Assembly (NCBI RefSeq): GCF_000315625.1
Contig: NW_005434626.1
Location: 468,867 to 532,866, forward strand
Direction of reading: 5' to 3'
From: Guillardia theta CCMP2712
Lineage: Eukaryota; Cryptophyceae; Pyrenomonadales; Geminigeraceae
DNA length: 64,000 bases
The notes beneath the pieces are model-generated. The model was not told the DNA's origin. It saw only the letters and a list, made by a program, of their open reading frames with translations, and made no database searches. The position numbers and the translations under genes were made by a program. Below are positions 9,060 to 20,411 of the stretch, piece after piece (the stretch's first letter is position 1; each line of letters opens with the position of its first letter).

Positions 9060-11946
9060 TCACTCCCTCGCTATCTCGTTACTATCCCTCGTGCCAGAGG
9101 AAAGTCCTCTTCCCCCCCGTTGTTGTTCCCCGCCTCCTGCTCCGCCTTGTGCCGATGCGACTTGCGAGAGCTGCATGCTGTACATCACCAAGAGCAAAAG
9201 GAGTCGGGGAAGTAGAAGCAGGAGCAGGAAGGGTGTGGGGTCAGGAAAGGTAGGGCGGGGAGACCTGGAAGGACGTCGACCCAAGGATGACTTGGCGCGA
9301 GACTGTGGGCGCTGGGGCTGATCGACCTCGTCCTGACAGACAGACGTCATGGCAGCCTCGGGTCCTCTGCTCACCTCAACCAAGGCTGAGCCGCCTGAAG
9401 TAGGGTAGGAGAAGTACACGTTGGGCATGTTGGGGACTTGCATGCTCGCAGAGTCGTCGTCGTCCTACGATTTGATTAGGATTTCCCGTCGGATACGAGG
9501 AGGGGGCAATGCAGACCTCTGCTAACTTCTTGCTCTTCTTCTTCTTCTTCTCCTGCAGAGATCGTATCGTGTGCTTCACGTTGGACCCTGTCAGCTCAGG
9601 GAATGGAATCTGCCATGCGTTCTCCTCATCGTCCCTGGGGAGAAGTCAGAAGGTTCCAGGATCGTCGTCAGGAGACCATTCGCAGAGCGACTCGATCCGC
9701 ATCCTCTCCTCGTCAGGAATGAAATTTTGAACGATCAAGCTCAGCAGCTGGCATTGGCACCAACTCTCTCAGCTGCTGTTGATCTCACACGAACATCTCC
9801 TCACCTTGATACTCTGATCGCTCTCCCGGATGGTTTGCAGCAGGTCTTCTCTTTCTATCTGATTTTCTCGTCGCAAGTCTTCGGCTTCTGCCCTCGCCTG
9901 TCCAGCAGTTAGCCCAGCACAGCCTCAGCTCGGGCCCACCTGTTCGTATCTCGTCCAGATCTTCTTGAGCTTCTTGGTTTTCGCCTGCACCTCCTCTTGG
10001 ATCGAGGCGTACTTCTCCTCCATCGCCAACGTCTCTTCTTCCTGTCTCAACCTTTACCCACCACCAGCTGCTCCCTCCACCTCCAACCTGCTCTCGCAGC
10101 TGCTCGCTCAACCGCTGCTGCTCCTCTCGCCTCCTTTCCAGTTCCATCTGAGCTCTCGCCAGCTCCTCCTCTCGTCGTCTAGCTTCCTCGGCGTTGGCAG
10201 ACCCAACCACCACCTTCTCTTGCATCGCTTGGAGCTTCTCGCACGTCAGGTCAATTGAGCACGAGATGCGACACTCGCCTGTGCAGCCAGAACTTCTCGC
10301 GCATGTCGCTCCTTCGCCAGAGCTTGCTCCTGCCATGGAGAGTCAGAGGGACGAGACGGACATGTCGGTAGGGACGGACCTTCTTGCGGATCTCTTCTTC
10401 CGCTCTGTCTCTTTCCTCTTCGCGAATATCTTCGGCCTGACATCATCTAACGTTTCATTTCTCCTTGACTTCTCTCGTGGCTCGCGAACCGCTTGCAGAG
10501 CAAGTTTCTGCTCCTCGAGCTCGTGATGGATGTTTTCCAGCTGCTTGTTCGACATCTGCTTCACCATCTCCTGTCCAGTGAACTGAGGGGCAGGGTCAGG
10601 CCTCTAGCTCCCTCCTCCGACTCATCCAGCACCCCCTGCACTCCTCGGACTTCCGGGTCGTTCTGTTGCGACTCAAGCATGGACTTGAGTCTTGCGATCT
10701 CTTCCTGCAAGCGTGCGTCATCCCTCGCTGCCCCCTGCTTGCTCGGAGAGTCGAACCTGAAACTCGCGCAGCATCGTGTCCTTGGGGTCTTCGTTGATCT
10801 TGGGCTTGTTCTTGATGTTCTTGGCTCTGTTGGCGTACCTGTAGGAGAAGCAGCAGCATCAGGACGGCGAGCAGGAGGAGCCTCGCGCATCGACCGCAAT
10901 GTCGAGATGGTCTCGTCGTAGTTGTAGTCCGCAGGGCCGATGTTTGCCACCATGACGGTCTTGGTGTTGCCCCCCAGCGAGTCTTGGAGCAGGCGAGTGA
11001 GCTTCGAGTCGCGGTATGGGATGTGATGAGATTTCGAGTCGACAAGCGCTGAGATGACGTTGCCAAGAGCGGACAGTGACAGGTTGATCTTGGTCGCCTT
11101 GATATGACTGTCAAGAGACTGCAAGACCGAGCAAGATAAACGTACCTCCTTCAGTCGGTCTCCAGTCGCTCCCGTCTTGCTCTGTCGCTCACTTCCTGCC
11201 AAGTCCACCAAGTTTAACTTCCCAGCTCGGATGTGCCGGGACCCATCCGAGCCTTCAGCTGAGCTTTCAATAACAATGGTGAAGATGGAGTGAGAGCGAG
11301 AGGAGTCTTGGTTCATCAGCGTCGCTCCCACACTTCTGTTCTTCTTCCCCGCCAGCAGCACATTCTCCATCTCTGTCGCTCCCTTCACCACGTACGACGT
11401 CAAGTCCTTCACGTACACGCCCCTGTCGTTGTCTTCCTTGAGGTCGAGCTTGTTCTTGGGATCCTTCGCCAGCAGGTCTCGCACCTCCTCGTTGTAGATC
11501 TCCAGGAATGATGCGCGCACGAGGAAGTTCTGATCATGAGTATCATCGATCTCCGAGAAGATCCGAGCGAACGATCGTGGGATGATTCCTCGCTGCTCCG
11601 GCGGGTCCCACAACCCTTCCATCGTGTGCGTCTTTCCCGTCCCGGTCTGCCCGTAGGCGAAGACGGTCCCATTGTATCCTTGCAGGACCGAGTCGACGAT
11701 GGGCTGAGCGGTGGTTTGAAACACATGCTCTTGCTCACAGTTGGAGTCGAACACCTGATCGAACGTGAAGGGTTTCGGGGCTTCTTTGATGTCTGACTCG
11801 GGATTCCTGACTGAAACCTCACCAGTGTCGATGTTGATCGACACGATCTGCTGTCTGGTGTCCTCTACCTCTCGCCTCGACATCGGCCTGCATCTTACAA
11901 CCACCTTAACGCACTCGGGATCCTTCTTGCCTTTCGCGCTGATCAT
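9060..11946 (-). CDS. KIF3: Kinesin-2 (KIF3/FLA10-type) motor subunit
   Basis: An N-terminal motor starts at ATG 11946: P-loop GQTGTGKT, switch I SSRSH, switch II DLAGSE, and [16 protein letters not shown]. Introns at about 11098-11145 and 10839-10894 restore [15 protein letters not shown] and [12 protein letters not shown]. The neck [19 protein letters not shown] is diagnostic of kinesin-2. Downstream exons encode the coiled-coil stalk ([40 protein letters not shown]) and the conserved LIVQNFIP segment, then a basic, Ser/Gly-rich tail ending at TGA 9060-9062. Kinesin-2 drives anterograde intraflagellar transport, so the organism very probably builds cilia. Exon joins in the stalk are approximate. 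The 3' end faces the collagen-like gene. Confidence 0.92.
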
Positions 11947-12649
11947 CCTTCAAACATTAGACGTCAGAAGCGGCTCATCAAGCACACAGACTGTGATGTC
12001 AACCCTGAAGTTCACTCCTCTCAAACGTTCCCATCATCTTCATCGCACCCTACGAGCTTATCACCTTCTTCCACATACATATATGCACAAATTGAAATTC
12101 AGACATGTTTGCTGCTCCTGCAGTCAGTTGTAGAAAATCATTCTGATCCTCAACACTTATCCTCCACTCATGATCGCACACAAGAAACCCCTATGATTCG
12201 CCTCTTATCTAGATCATGATTCGAATTCCGTTTACTTGACAAATAGATTCCACTTTCTCGGAGCTCCCTCCCTCCCTCCCTCCCTCCCTCAGTATCATGT
12301 CCCCTTCACTATTCCCTCCTTCTTTTCTGCCTCCAGGCCCTCCCCATTGATCTGTACCTCTTAACCTCCCTGTTGTTTCCGCTCTCCCTGCCTCCATCCA
12401 TCATACCTTTTCTCCTGACGAGTCTACCTTGGACTCTCGACCTCTCCCTCACTCTACTGCTCTCTGCTGCTCCTCTCTGCTCTCTTCTGCTCCTAGTGCC
12501 TCTGCTCTCTCAGGCTGCTCCTCGCCTCTGCTCTCAATCTCTTCTTCTTTCCCTCTTCGCTCGCTTCCTTCATCTTCCATACTCTCCCGCCATGTCAGGG
12601 TCGTTCAAAGTTTTACTGCCGGCTGCGGGCCTACTCCTCCTCCTCTCCT
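11947..12649. other. Kinesin 5' region; pyrimidine-rich, no gene seen
   Basis: This contains the presumed kinesin promoter. From about 12240 it becomes strongly C/T-rich on the plus strand, with a (CCCT)n run at about 12265-12290. The frames there are repeat-derived. Confidence 0.4.
12264..12291. repeat. (CCCT)n microsatellite
   Basis: About six uninterrupted CTCC units are visible. Confidence 0.8.
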
Positions 12650-13260
12650 AGTCTTATACTTCTGTCCCTCTTATTGCGGGGGCCTAGTCCCGAGGCGGGC
12701 CTAGTCACTCCCGGGGGGGCCGGGTCACTGCAGTGCCGGACTCGGACGGTAGAACTTCGAAAAGTCACCACGGCTCGGTCACGTTCAAGAAGTTCCCAAG
12801 TTCCCGGCCGTCAGAACGTACAATTCAACAGCACTGCCCCGCCTGGGGGTCACTGGGTCCGACTGGAGTCCCAGCTCCGGCGAGGGCCCGGCCGCCGGCG
12901 CGGCGCGGCGCCGCCGCCGGGAGTGACTCACAGGCCGCGACCTGGCCACTGGCATCTGATCATCGGGGGCCGTACCCGGTCGGACAAGTTGCAAGTTGCC
13001 GCCATGCGGCCGTTTTACCGTCAAAGTTAGTACCTGGCCCGTCCGATCGGTCGGACCGGCTAGTACTTGCGGCCCACGGTGCCGCCTCCGAACAGCTGCC
13101 CCCCGCGTGCCGCAGTGCTGGCCCCGGACGGGCTGACTCGCCGCCGTGACGGTCCAGGCGGCAGTGTCCCGAGCCGCCGCCCGGGGGCCCTCTCAGCCTC
13201 GGCAGAGTCTAGACACTGCCGGGTCTGAGACAGAAGAGTCACGGTCGGCGAGGCTCGATC
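12650..13260. repeat. GC-rich word island 3
   Basis: It shares words with the other islands: GGGCCTAGTC twice, GTCACTGCAGTGCCGGACTCGGACGG, ACAAGTTGCAAGTTGCC (12984-13000), GTCCGATCGGTCGGACCGG and GACTCGCCGCC. Frames on both strands are compositional. It ends just before the start of the 13328 gene, so it may overlap that promoter. Confidence 0.6.
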
Positions 13261-13327
13261 TAGACAGCCTCGGAGTCTAGAGTGGCGACTGGGAGTGAGC
13301 GGGGAGGAGGAGGCAAGGGACACAGAT

Positions 13328-16300
13328 ATGGCAGGAAGTGGAGGAGGGATATGGGCGGGGGTGGAGGTGGGGGACGCGATATGGCTGGGACGAAGGCGAC
13401 GATGGGGAAAAGCGCAGTGGAGCAAGGGAGGGAACCTGCTGTTTGTGAATGCTACTGGAAGGGTGGGGGAGCTTTCTTGCTCCGAAGGATCGCCCGAGGG
13501 GAGGGGTGCTAACAACAAGACTGAGGAGCAATGGATGTTTGCAGGAGAGCGAGGGAGCAGGATAAAGTTTGTAAAGGATGTGATGCCAGGAGTCGGTGTC
13601 AGGAGACTTGGAAGGAAATTGAAGAAATCGATTGCTATCGGGTTCTCACGGGATGGAAATTTTGTTTGTGCTGTGCTAGAAAATTTGCGACTGGTGCTTT
13701 GGGAACGGGAAACGGGAGAGAGATTCCTCCTCACTCCCCCTCTTGCAGGAGGACGAGATGGTCCCCTCCTTGACATAAGAGTCAGTGTATCCAACGATGG
13801 AAGAAGTGTGGCACTGCACGCATGCCCACACGGCAGCGACAGGTTGCGGAGGAGGAGTTCCCCGCCAGTTTGGATCTTCGTGAGAGATGAGAAGCAACGA
13901 GACTCGACCCATGTCAAAGAAGAGCAGCAAGACGATGAAAACTTGTTGCATGAGCCCTCGTGCAAGCCCGGGCGACTGCTGGGATCTTGGGTCATGTTGA
14001 GCACTGACAGTTTTAAAGATCAGATCGAGCATGTTCTCTTCGACTTGTTCGACTTGAGCTCCTTCGATGCGGAGAGCCTCGTGCGAGGCTGGAACGTCTG
14101 TCAAGTCTCCTTGACCTGCCATCGATTTGAGTTCGTTCGCAACATGGTCGAACAGGAGGATGCTCTCAGGGATTCGCCGACTCAGAGGGAATGCGCTGAT
14201 GAAATGTTGTGCAAGCTGAGATTGAAGGGCTCGAGGTTTGTGTGGATGGACTGGAGTCTTGTTGATGGTTCAGAGATAGATGAGGTGAGACAAATCTTGT
14301 GTCTTGTAGATGTTTCTGACTTTGAGCTGTCAGAGCAAACGAGAGGATTTCAACCTGGAGTTGGATGTCTTGCTCAATCGCTCCAATGTGATCAAGCAAC
14401 ATTTGCAACACAGACACGATCGCGGCAAACACTCGCCCTGGGGGCAGAAGAGCATGCAGGAGGTTGTAAAGGTCATGACAGGGGGGGAGGATAGCCATGA
14501 GGGAGGTCACAAGAAGGATGATGCTCAAGCAGGTCCAGCGCATGTCAGGCCCCTCATCCTCCGATGGGACCCTACGGGGTGGAGGGCAGCGATAGTGATG
14601 AACATGTACAGTGATGGAGAAGCAGACCCTCTGATCCTCTTGGTCTCTCGTGCCGGCAGAAAGTTGAAGCTCGACCGGTCGATCCCACCAGACTCTCTGT
14701 TGGAACCGAACCGATCGGCCATCGCCGATGTTGCATGGAGCAAGAGTGGGATATTTCTCCTCCTCATCACGGTAGACGCCAGGATCTTTGTTCTCTCTAG
14801 AGATGGTCAGCCTGTGCAGATCGTCTGTCAAAGGCATCCTGCCCTACATCCCTCCGCGCGCAACCGCATGGAGAGCTGCAATGCCCTGATGGAGAGGAGG
14901 GCGATGAATGTGAACTCTCCCTGGGGAACTATGGCGAAGGATCATCACAGGGAGCGGCAAGGGACTTACATTCTTGATCTTTCCTCCTCCTTCAAGAGCA
15001 GCTCCTTCTGGGGTTCGCACCTGGCTGCCATGATCTATTCGCATCCACAGGATACTGGCCTTTCCCTGTGCTCGCACAGCTCTCTCCCGTACCTTTGCAT
15101 CACAGACGGGTTTCAGCTGATCGTTGTAAAGCTCTCTGAGTCTTCTACTGAGACGATCTTGTCAGGGATCTTGGAAGAAAGCGTCTTCCTCGAGAGGATG
15201 TTCGCTCACGACGCCTCCCTCTCAGCCCTCTCCTTCTTCCTCAGTTTTCCTAGGTCTCATCTCCGACCCGGAGATTTTATGCAGATGCGCAAGTGTATCC
15301 GATTACTCGCATCGAACTTGAAGAATTCGAGTGAAAGTCTTGACGAGGAATCCCTCGCGTACGCTGGCAAGTTGCTCTTCTCAGCTGTCGATCTCATCCT
15401 GCGCAGTCTGAGAGAGAGCAAGCAAGTTCTGTCTGGTTCCAACGTGCCTCAAGGTTGCTGCGTTGAGCCGCCGAAGGAGGTGGTAGGCAGCGATGCTGAG
15501 CTGTTAGAGAAGAAGATCAAACCTTGTGTCTCCTCCACCAACTCCTTCCATGTTGTCACCATCCCGCCGTCGGACGAGGACACTGAGACGCAGGACAGTA
15601 ACACAGAGAGCCCTATCAACGTCCTCAAGCCTGCCGCTGATGTTGGAGAAGACAACTTGCAGACGGGCCAGCAGCATGAGAGTGAAAGCTCGTCCCTCCT
15701 CCAGTCAGAGACCAGGAGGCTGCAGCACACGACAGCTGGACAAGCGCGTATTGCCTTGTTCCAACAACTCCTCGTCGTCGGCAAGTTCCGGGAGGCCATG
15801 ATCATGTTGGTCCTGCTGGGGAAGTTCTGTGTGGTGAGAGCACACAAGCAGGTGAGGTTTGCTGTTCCTCAAGCGTCCTTGACTTGTTGCTAGGCGGCTC
15901 TCTGGTTGCGGTTGGCGGCTGCGGTCCATCGCGTCTTGGCAGTCGAGGAGCAGACGAACCAGCACGAGGCTACAGACGAGCGCCAAGTGCTGAGGAGCAT
16001 CTGCCTTGTTGCCATGGCGAAAGCTTCGAAGATGGAGGAAGGAGGTCTCGCTCGGGAGGCTGGTGGGGGACAGAACCAGCTGACTCCGTCGATCAACCAT
16101 GCGGGTAAGAGGATCGAGCGACTGGTCCATGGCGGCGGCACCAAGATGAAGAAGGTGGCGAGTAGCGACGCACAGACTTCATGCCTGGAGCGGATGCTCT
16201 CTCCTTCCCGCAGGAATAACCGCTTCTCTTCTCGACGTGGGGGAGATCCCAGCAACGTGCGGAGCAGCTCAGAGCCTCCGCGGAGGGCCGTGCTGGGAGG

Positions 16301-16772
16301 AAGCGAATACTCTGTACGAGGACACGGACTCAGCAGCCTCACGCCCCAAGTCAGCAGGAACAGAGCAGGTGGAGATCATCTCGATGGCGGGGAAGAGACG
16401 TACCGCAGTCGCTCCATCGATGTCAGTCGGATGTGCTGCAGGAGGAAGAGTGAGGAAGTACCGGAAGCAACCAACGAGCCATCGGACACGAGCTGCTTGG
16501 ACGTGGACGGCACCTCTCCGCAGGTCGGGGTCAGTCCGTCTCATCAGCAGCAGTCAGCGTCTCCGAGCTGGCGAACTCCGAGCCGAGACGCTTCACTCCA
16601 GGAGAAAAAGGATAGCCTTGCAGCTCGCCGGCCTCTGTTTGCCTTCGACACAGAGTCAGCGCTACTGGTGGGACGAGCTTCTCAGCTATTAGACGAAAGC
16701 TGCACGTCGGAAGAGAACATGACGCCAGCCAAGAGCTCGACACATGCTGAGTACGATAGTCCTTGGACGTGA
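13328..16772 (+). CDS. Large propeller-like orphan protein (1117 aa), three exons
   Basis: Exons 13328-14284, 14334-15851 and 15894-16772 join in one frame (introns of 49 and 42 nt) to a 1117-residue protein. The start is the first in-frame ATG (MAGSGGG); no upstream in-frame ATG was found. The first two exons look like degenerate WD/beta-propeller blades: KSIAIGFSRDGNFVCAVLEN, RLVLWERETGERF, SAIADVAWSKSGIFLLLI, DARIFVLSRDGQPVQIVC. A helical stretch follows across the second intron (QARIALFQQLLVVGKFREAM, AALWLRLAAAVHRVLAVEEQ). The last exon is Ser/Arg-rich and probably disordered. I cannot place it in a named family; CPLANE-type ciliogenesis propeller proteins are one candidate to test. It converges on the 16873-17695 gene. 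Confidence 0.8.
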
Positions 16773-16832
16773 GCCTGCCTGTCTTGTTGGCAGGGGCACC
16801 ATCGCCGCGCCAAACCCCGCCAGTTTCAGACA

Positions 16833-16838
16833 TTTATT
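16833..16838 (-). terminator. Poly(A) signal AATAAA for the 16873-17695 gene
   Basis: TTTATT on the plus strand lies 34 bp past the minus-strand stop at 16873. It is also only about 60 bp from the convergent stop at 16772, so the two 3' UTRs probably overlap. Confidence 0.5.
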
Positions 16839-16872
16839 GATCTCAAATTCCATGGGGAAAAATTCCACATTC

Positions 16873-17695
16873 TTACGAGATGACGTAGATAGGAACGGCA
16901 GAGTCGATGGTGACAGGGGTGTACTGCATTGAACAGCATCAAGACAAGTGATAGGAATGGCGAAAACAAAGACAGAAAGAAGGTACCGTGTCAACGTAGT
17001 AGACAGGAGAGACGTAGTAGACTGGGACGGCCTCGACCTCCGGCACTACCACCTGATCGAGGTGGTGGGAAAGTGAAAGGAAGATCAAAGAAATTCGGGC
17101 AAAGCAAGAAAGCAAAAACAGAAGTGGAAGGCTGGGGAGGACGACAAAGAAGGGTACGGCATGCTTACCTCGCTGCTTGATGGGTAAGTGATAGTGATGG
17201 TAGTCTCAGTGTCAACTGTATAGCGAGTCAATGTCAAATTTGGTAATAGATTGAAGTGTTCAATATAATCGATATGATTCAAATATGAATGAAATTGACT
17301 ATGAAAAGGAACGAAGTAAACAGAGTGAGGGATGGAGATAGTTCATGGCATATAACCCCATCAAAAATCTCATTAAAAAATTCTGCGAGCCCCATACGAA
17401 CAAAAACACAACTGAACTGATCGCAATAAATCTAACATTTTTTTTCAACTGCTGGCCAGTCCTCTGATGATATGAAATCGCAGTTTCTGCCAACGGATAG
17501 ATCTGTCTTGTTCGAGTTCCACTGATATATCGAAAACATGAACGTACAATGCTGATAAGCGATACATGATGACGATAGCACACTTAGTATGAAGGTATGC
17601 AACGTCTTTCTACATGTCTCACAAAAGTTGACAACACAAGATAACCATTCCAACCTGAAATATTTCACCTCTCCTGTTTCAGCCATTGCCTCCAT
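16873..17695 (-). CDS. V/Y/P-rich orphan, 5' exons unresolved
   Basis: The 3' exons are clear. One reads DTETTITITYPSSSE and ends at a GTAAGC donor. The next reads VVVPEVEAVPVYYVSPVYYV and ends at ACG/GTACC. The last, after an AATGCAG acceptor, reads YTPVTIDSAVPIYVIS then TAA at 16873-16875. A likely start is ATG 17695 (MEAMAETGE, followed by a GTGAAAT donor), but the middle exons between about 17240 and 17660 could not be joined. The Val/Tyr/Pro-rich C-terminus looks like a low-complexity structural protein. No family is recognised. Confidence 0.45.
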
Positions 17696-17999
17696 TTCTC
17701 GTCACATTATTCTTGCATTCAGTTCACCTCTATCAACCCGCACGACAAGCAATCGCTTGCAAGCACTAACATCCAAAGATCACATGTGAACTAGTCTTTG
17801 CCCTTCACGTCGCTTCCCCTCTCGCCCGTTCTGCTTGCCCCCTCCTGTCCTTCCCTCTAGCAAATGCATCTAACGTCTGATTTCTTCTCGCTTCTGCTCT
17901 TTCTCCTCTCCTCTCTCCTTCACTCACGTGATGTAAGCGCATGAGCGCGGCGGATGTCGGCGAACATTGTCCGTGGGCAAAGCTATCCACCGGCCGCTA
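17696..17999. other. Intergenic, no gene seen
   Basis: This is the upstream region of the 16873-17695 gene. It is C/T-rich around 17805-17930 and has no exon-like signal. Confidence 0.35.
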
Positions 18000-18310
18000 C
18001 AGGGTAGGGGTAATGGACGGTGGGGTAAGGGGTGGAAACAAGATTTTTTTATGGTTGCAGCGAGGATTTTTAATAGTATTGCTTCAATAAAAATTACATT
18101 ACATCAGTACCATGACTAATGCTCTCGAACAAAGTACGGTAGGGGTAGTATCAAGTGGAACCGAGTGGTGGGGGTGATCTATTTTCGGGCTCGGGAGCAT
18201 AGGTATCATAGACCATTCCGAAGTGAGCTTTCGAGTTGATTGATGGTCATTTGAGTAGGGTGGGGGTATATACCCCTACCCCTTCATTGTTGTAATTATG
18301 GTAGGAAAAT
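18000..18310. repeat. G-rich GGGGTA tract with an inverted repeat
   Basis: It opens GGGTAGGGGTAATGG, GGTGGGGTAAGGGGTGG and later GTAGGGGTAG. Near 18256-18282 GGGTGGGGGTATA is followed at once by TATACCCCTACCCC, an inverted repeat in which G-rich and C-rich forms of the same word meet. Confidence 0.55.
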
Positions 18311-19376
18311 AGTAGGTATCAGTTGTAATAAACCCCGTGTTGTACGTTTCTGCCATTGCAAGCCGGAACTTGGGAACGCAAGGAAAGAGGAGGAGCAAGA
18401 ATCAGTAGAAGCAAGACCACAACAGAGTATCATCGACAGCAAGCACAAGAGCATCCATCAGTGCTGAAAGGAACACAGCTAGGAAGGATTCTCCCGTCCG
18501 CATTGAGGCCATACGAAATAAAGCGAGAAGGGTGGACTGTGACGATTCAAGCGATATCTCTAGAGCATCTCAGTTCACAGAGAGCTTGAAATCTTCCTGA
18601 AACAATACAGTGTGCAAACTGAAGTTGAAGTTGAGGGATCGCCAGGCCTTGCCTTGCTCTCCAACTGCTCGTCGAGAAAGGCATAGAACCTTAGCTGAAA
18701 AAGTTGATTTGATTGGCATCGCTGGCTTGATCTTGTGAAATGTTTTCTGATCTCCTGAATTTCCATGGGGAGAGCAAATCTCTGCGTACATATTCCATCC
18801 TTGCACAGAGTGGCATGAGTCTGAGTGACAAGTCTCTGGACAACAGGCAAGTTTTTTATTTGAGCTTGTCATGTTTCATTGGGTATATCTGATTCTTCTT
18901 GCACATCAGTGGGGCGAGCGCGAACATAGATGGATCCCATCCTTGTCAATGCAGCAGAACATGTGATTCCTTGGGGCGGTGTCATGCCATTTGCGCTTGT
19001 TCAGTTCTGAAATCATCAAAGGCTTTTTTGCCTTAGTGGAACATGTTGAACTGTATATCTGTTCGTAACGTCAAAATTGATGACTGTGTTCAAGAGACTC
19101 GTTAAGTTAGGGGAAATTGTTAAGAATAATTAATGAAGCTTACAGGAGAAAAGACAATGTTTTTGGAATGCCGAGTGAAACTCAAAAATTATTACGTTGT
19201 TGTAAAAATTCTTCCTTCATAGTTGAAAGCACACTCTTAGAAGAACATCGGAATAGGCATCGTGTACTGATTCGATGAGCAAGACAATAGGGAAATCGCT
19301 TGTTCTGCCGTCAAGTGGCAATACAACAACTTTGGAGGAACTGACAAGTTGTCATACTTCATATATTCAAAGAAAT
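18311..19376. other. Gene-poor interval, no supported gene
   Basis: Short frames exist on both strands, including a 100-residue minus-strand frame at 18570-18872, but none has splice-site support, a known domain or a clear boundary. The right end is the 3' flank of the NXT1-like gene. Confidence 0.35.
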
Positions 19377-20032
19377 CGATAGTTGTCCGTCACAATGTAG
19401 TACGACCCACTCGCAGTGTCTTTTCCAAGGATCTGTTTGCATTCACGTCAAACAATCCACCGAACAGCAGAAGCAGAACACTCACAAAGGACTGACAGAA
19501 AGTTTTCGAATCGGGCGGCTGATTGCACTTGTTAGGAGGAAATATGTCAAGGGGGAAGAGAATATTACAGGCTTTGCTTCCAAGTGTCCATATCGCACAA
19601 ACCCCATTACCGACACAAGGATCATGGGGTCAGGCGGTTCTTGCCCTGGGATAGTCACTGCAAGCTCATCAGGATTGGATCGATCCAAACAACACAAGAT
19701 AGCATACGACAGTATATCAAAGTCATTAGAACCTGGAGATGCGATCGGTTGACAATCGAGGGAGAATGGCTCGTGCTTACTGGCTGGCAGGTCGCTGAAA
19801 AAGCGATCTACCGCCATCTTTCCATTCAGCGTATTGCCATTCCAAACAACCTGGAAATCATTTGCGTCCGCGTCAAGATCATCACAGGATTTCATTTTTC
19901 AGCTTAGAGTTTTACCTTCGAAGCTTCATGATACAAATGCTTCAGATTCTGACGGGCAGTATCAAGATAAGAGTAATAGTGCTTGAAGAACTGCTCTCCT
20001 CCTTCCGTCGTGATCTGAACGGTGTCGCCCAT
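19377..20032 (-). CDS. NXT1: NXT1/p15-like mRNA export cofactor (NTF2 fold)
   Basis: Five short exons join to about 140 residues, the usual length of NXT1. Exon 1 starts at ATG 20032: GGEQFFKHYYSYLDTARQ, the NTF2-fold first helix. Exon 2 gives VVWNGNTLNGK, DRFFSDLP and SLDCQPI, which match the NXT signature (VWNG, FF-LP, DCQPV). Exon 3 gives MILVSVMGFV. Exon 4 is 33 nt (PPDSKTFCQSF) and exon 5 ends YYIVTDNYRFL. NXT1 pairs with NXF1/TAP to carry mRNA through nuclear pores. The start is favoured because NTF2-like proteins begin just before this helix; the frame upstream is Arg/Glu low-complexity. The gene is divergent from DDX52, 380 bp apart. Confidence 0.88.
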
Positions 20033-20411
20033 GGCTTCAAGTCCTCTGATCAGCCTTGAGGAGCGAGTATCCTCCCTCCAATTCTCTCTTCTCTCTCTCT
20101 CTTCTCTCTTCTCTCTTCTCTTCTTTCTTCTCCGCCTCCTCAATGCTTCTTCATGCACGCGCCATAATTGCCATGATGAAAATTTGCCCCCCTCATCCCC
20201 ACCACAACCTGATCTGAGGCGGATTCACTTCTGGTTAGGTTGGCTCATAACCTGATGAAAGAGGGTGCACGTGAAATGGCGAACGGGAAGGCGCCGGCTT
20301 GAGGGAGGAGGAGGAGGAGGAAGCTTGGGTTGAAAGCACAGCCTAAGTTCACGCGCTGACACGGTTGTGAGAGTAGATGTGGTGAAGGGGAGGAGCCAAA
20401 GAGCGTGCAGG
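20033..20411. promoter_or_regulatory. Shared bidirectional promoter region, NXT1-like / DDX52
   Basis: The two start codons face away from each other across about 380 bp. The interval holds a CT-microsatellite (TCTCTCTTCTC, 20085-20125) and no ORF with features. Shared control of an mRNA-export gene and an rRNA-processing gene is inferred from geometry alone. Confidence 0.45.

Noticed and set aside
10493-11822. Plus- and minus-strand frames overlapping the kinesin motor
   Set aside because: They are shadows of the kinesin coding exons, whose motifs fix the true frame.
18570-18872. A 100-codon minus-strand frame with a real ATG
   Set aside because: It has no domain, no splice or poly(A) support and ordinary composition; too weak to annotate.
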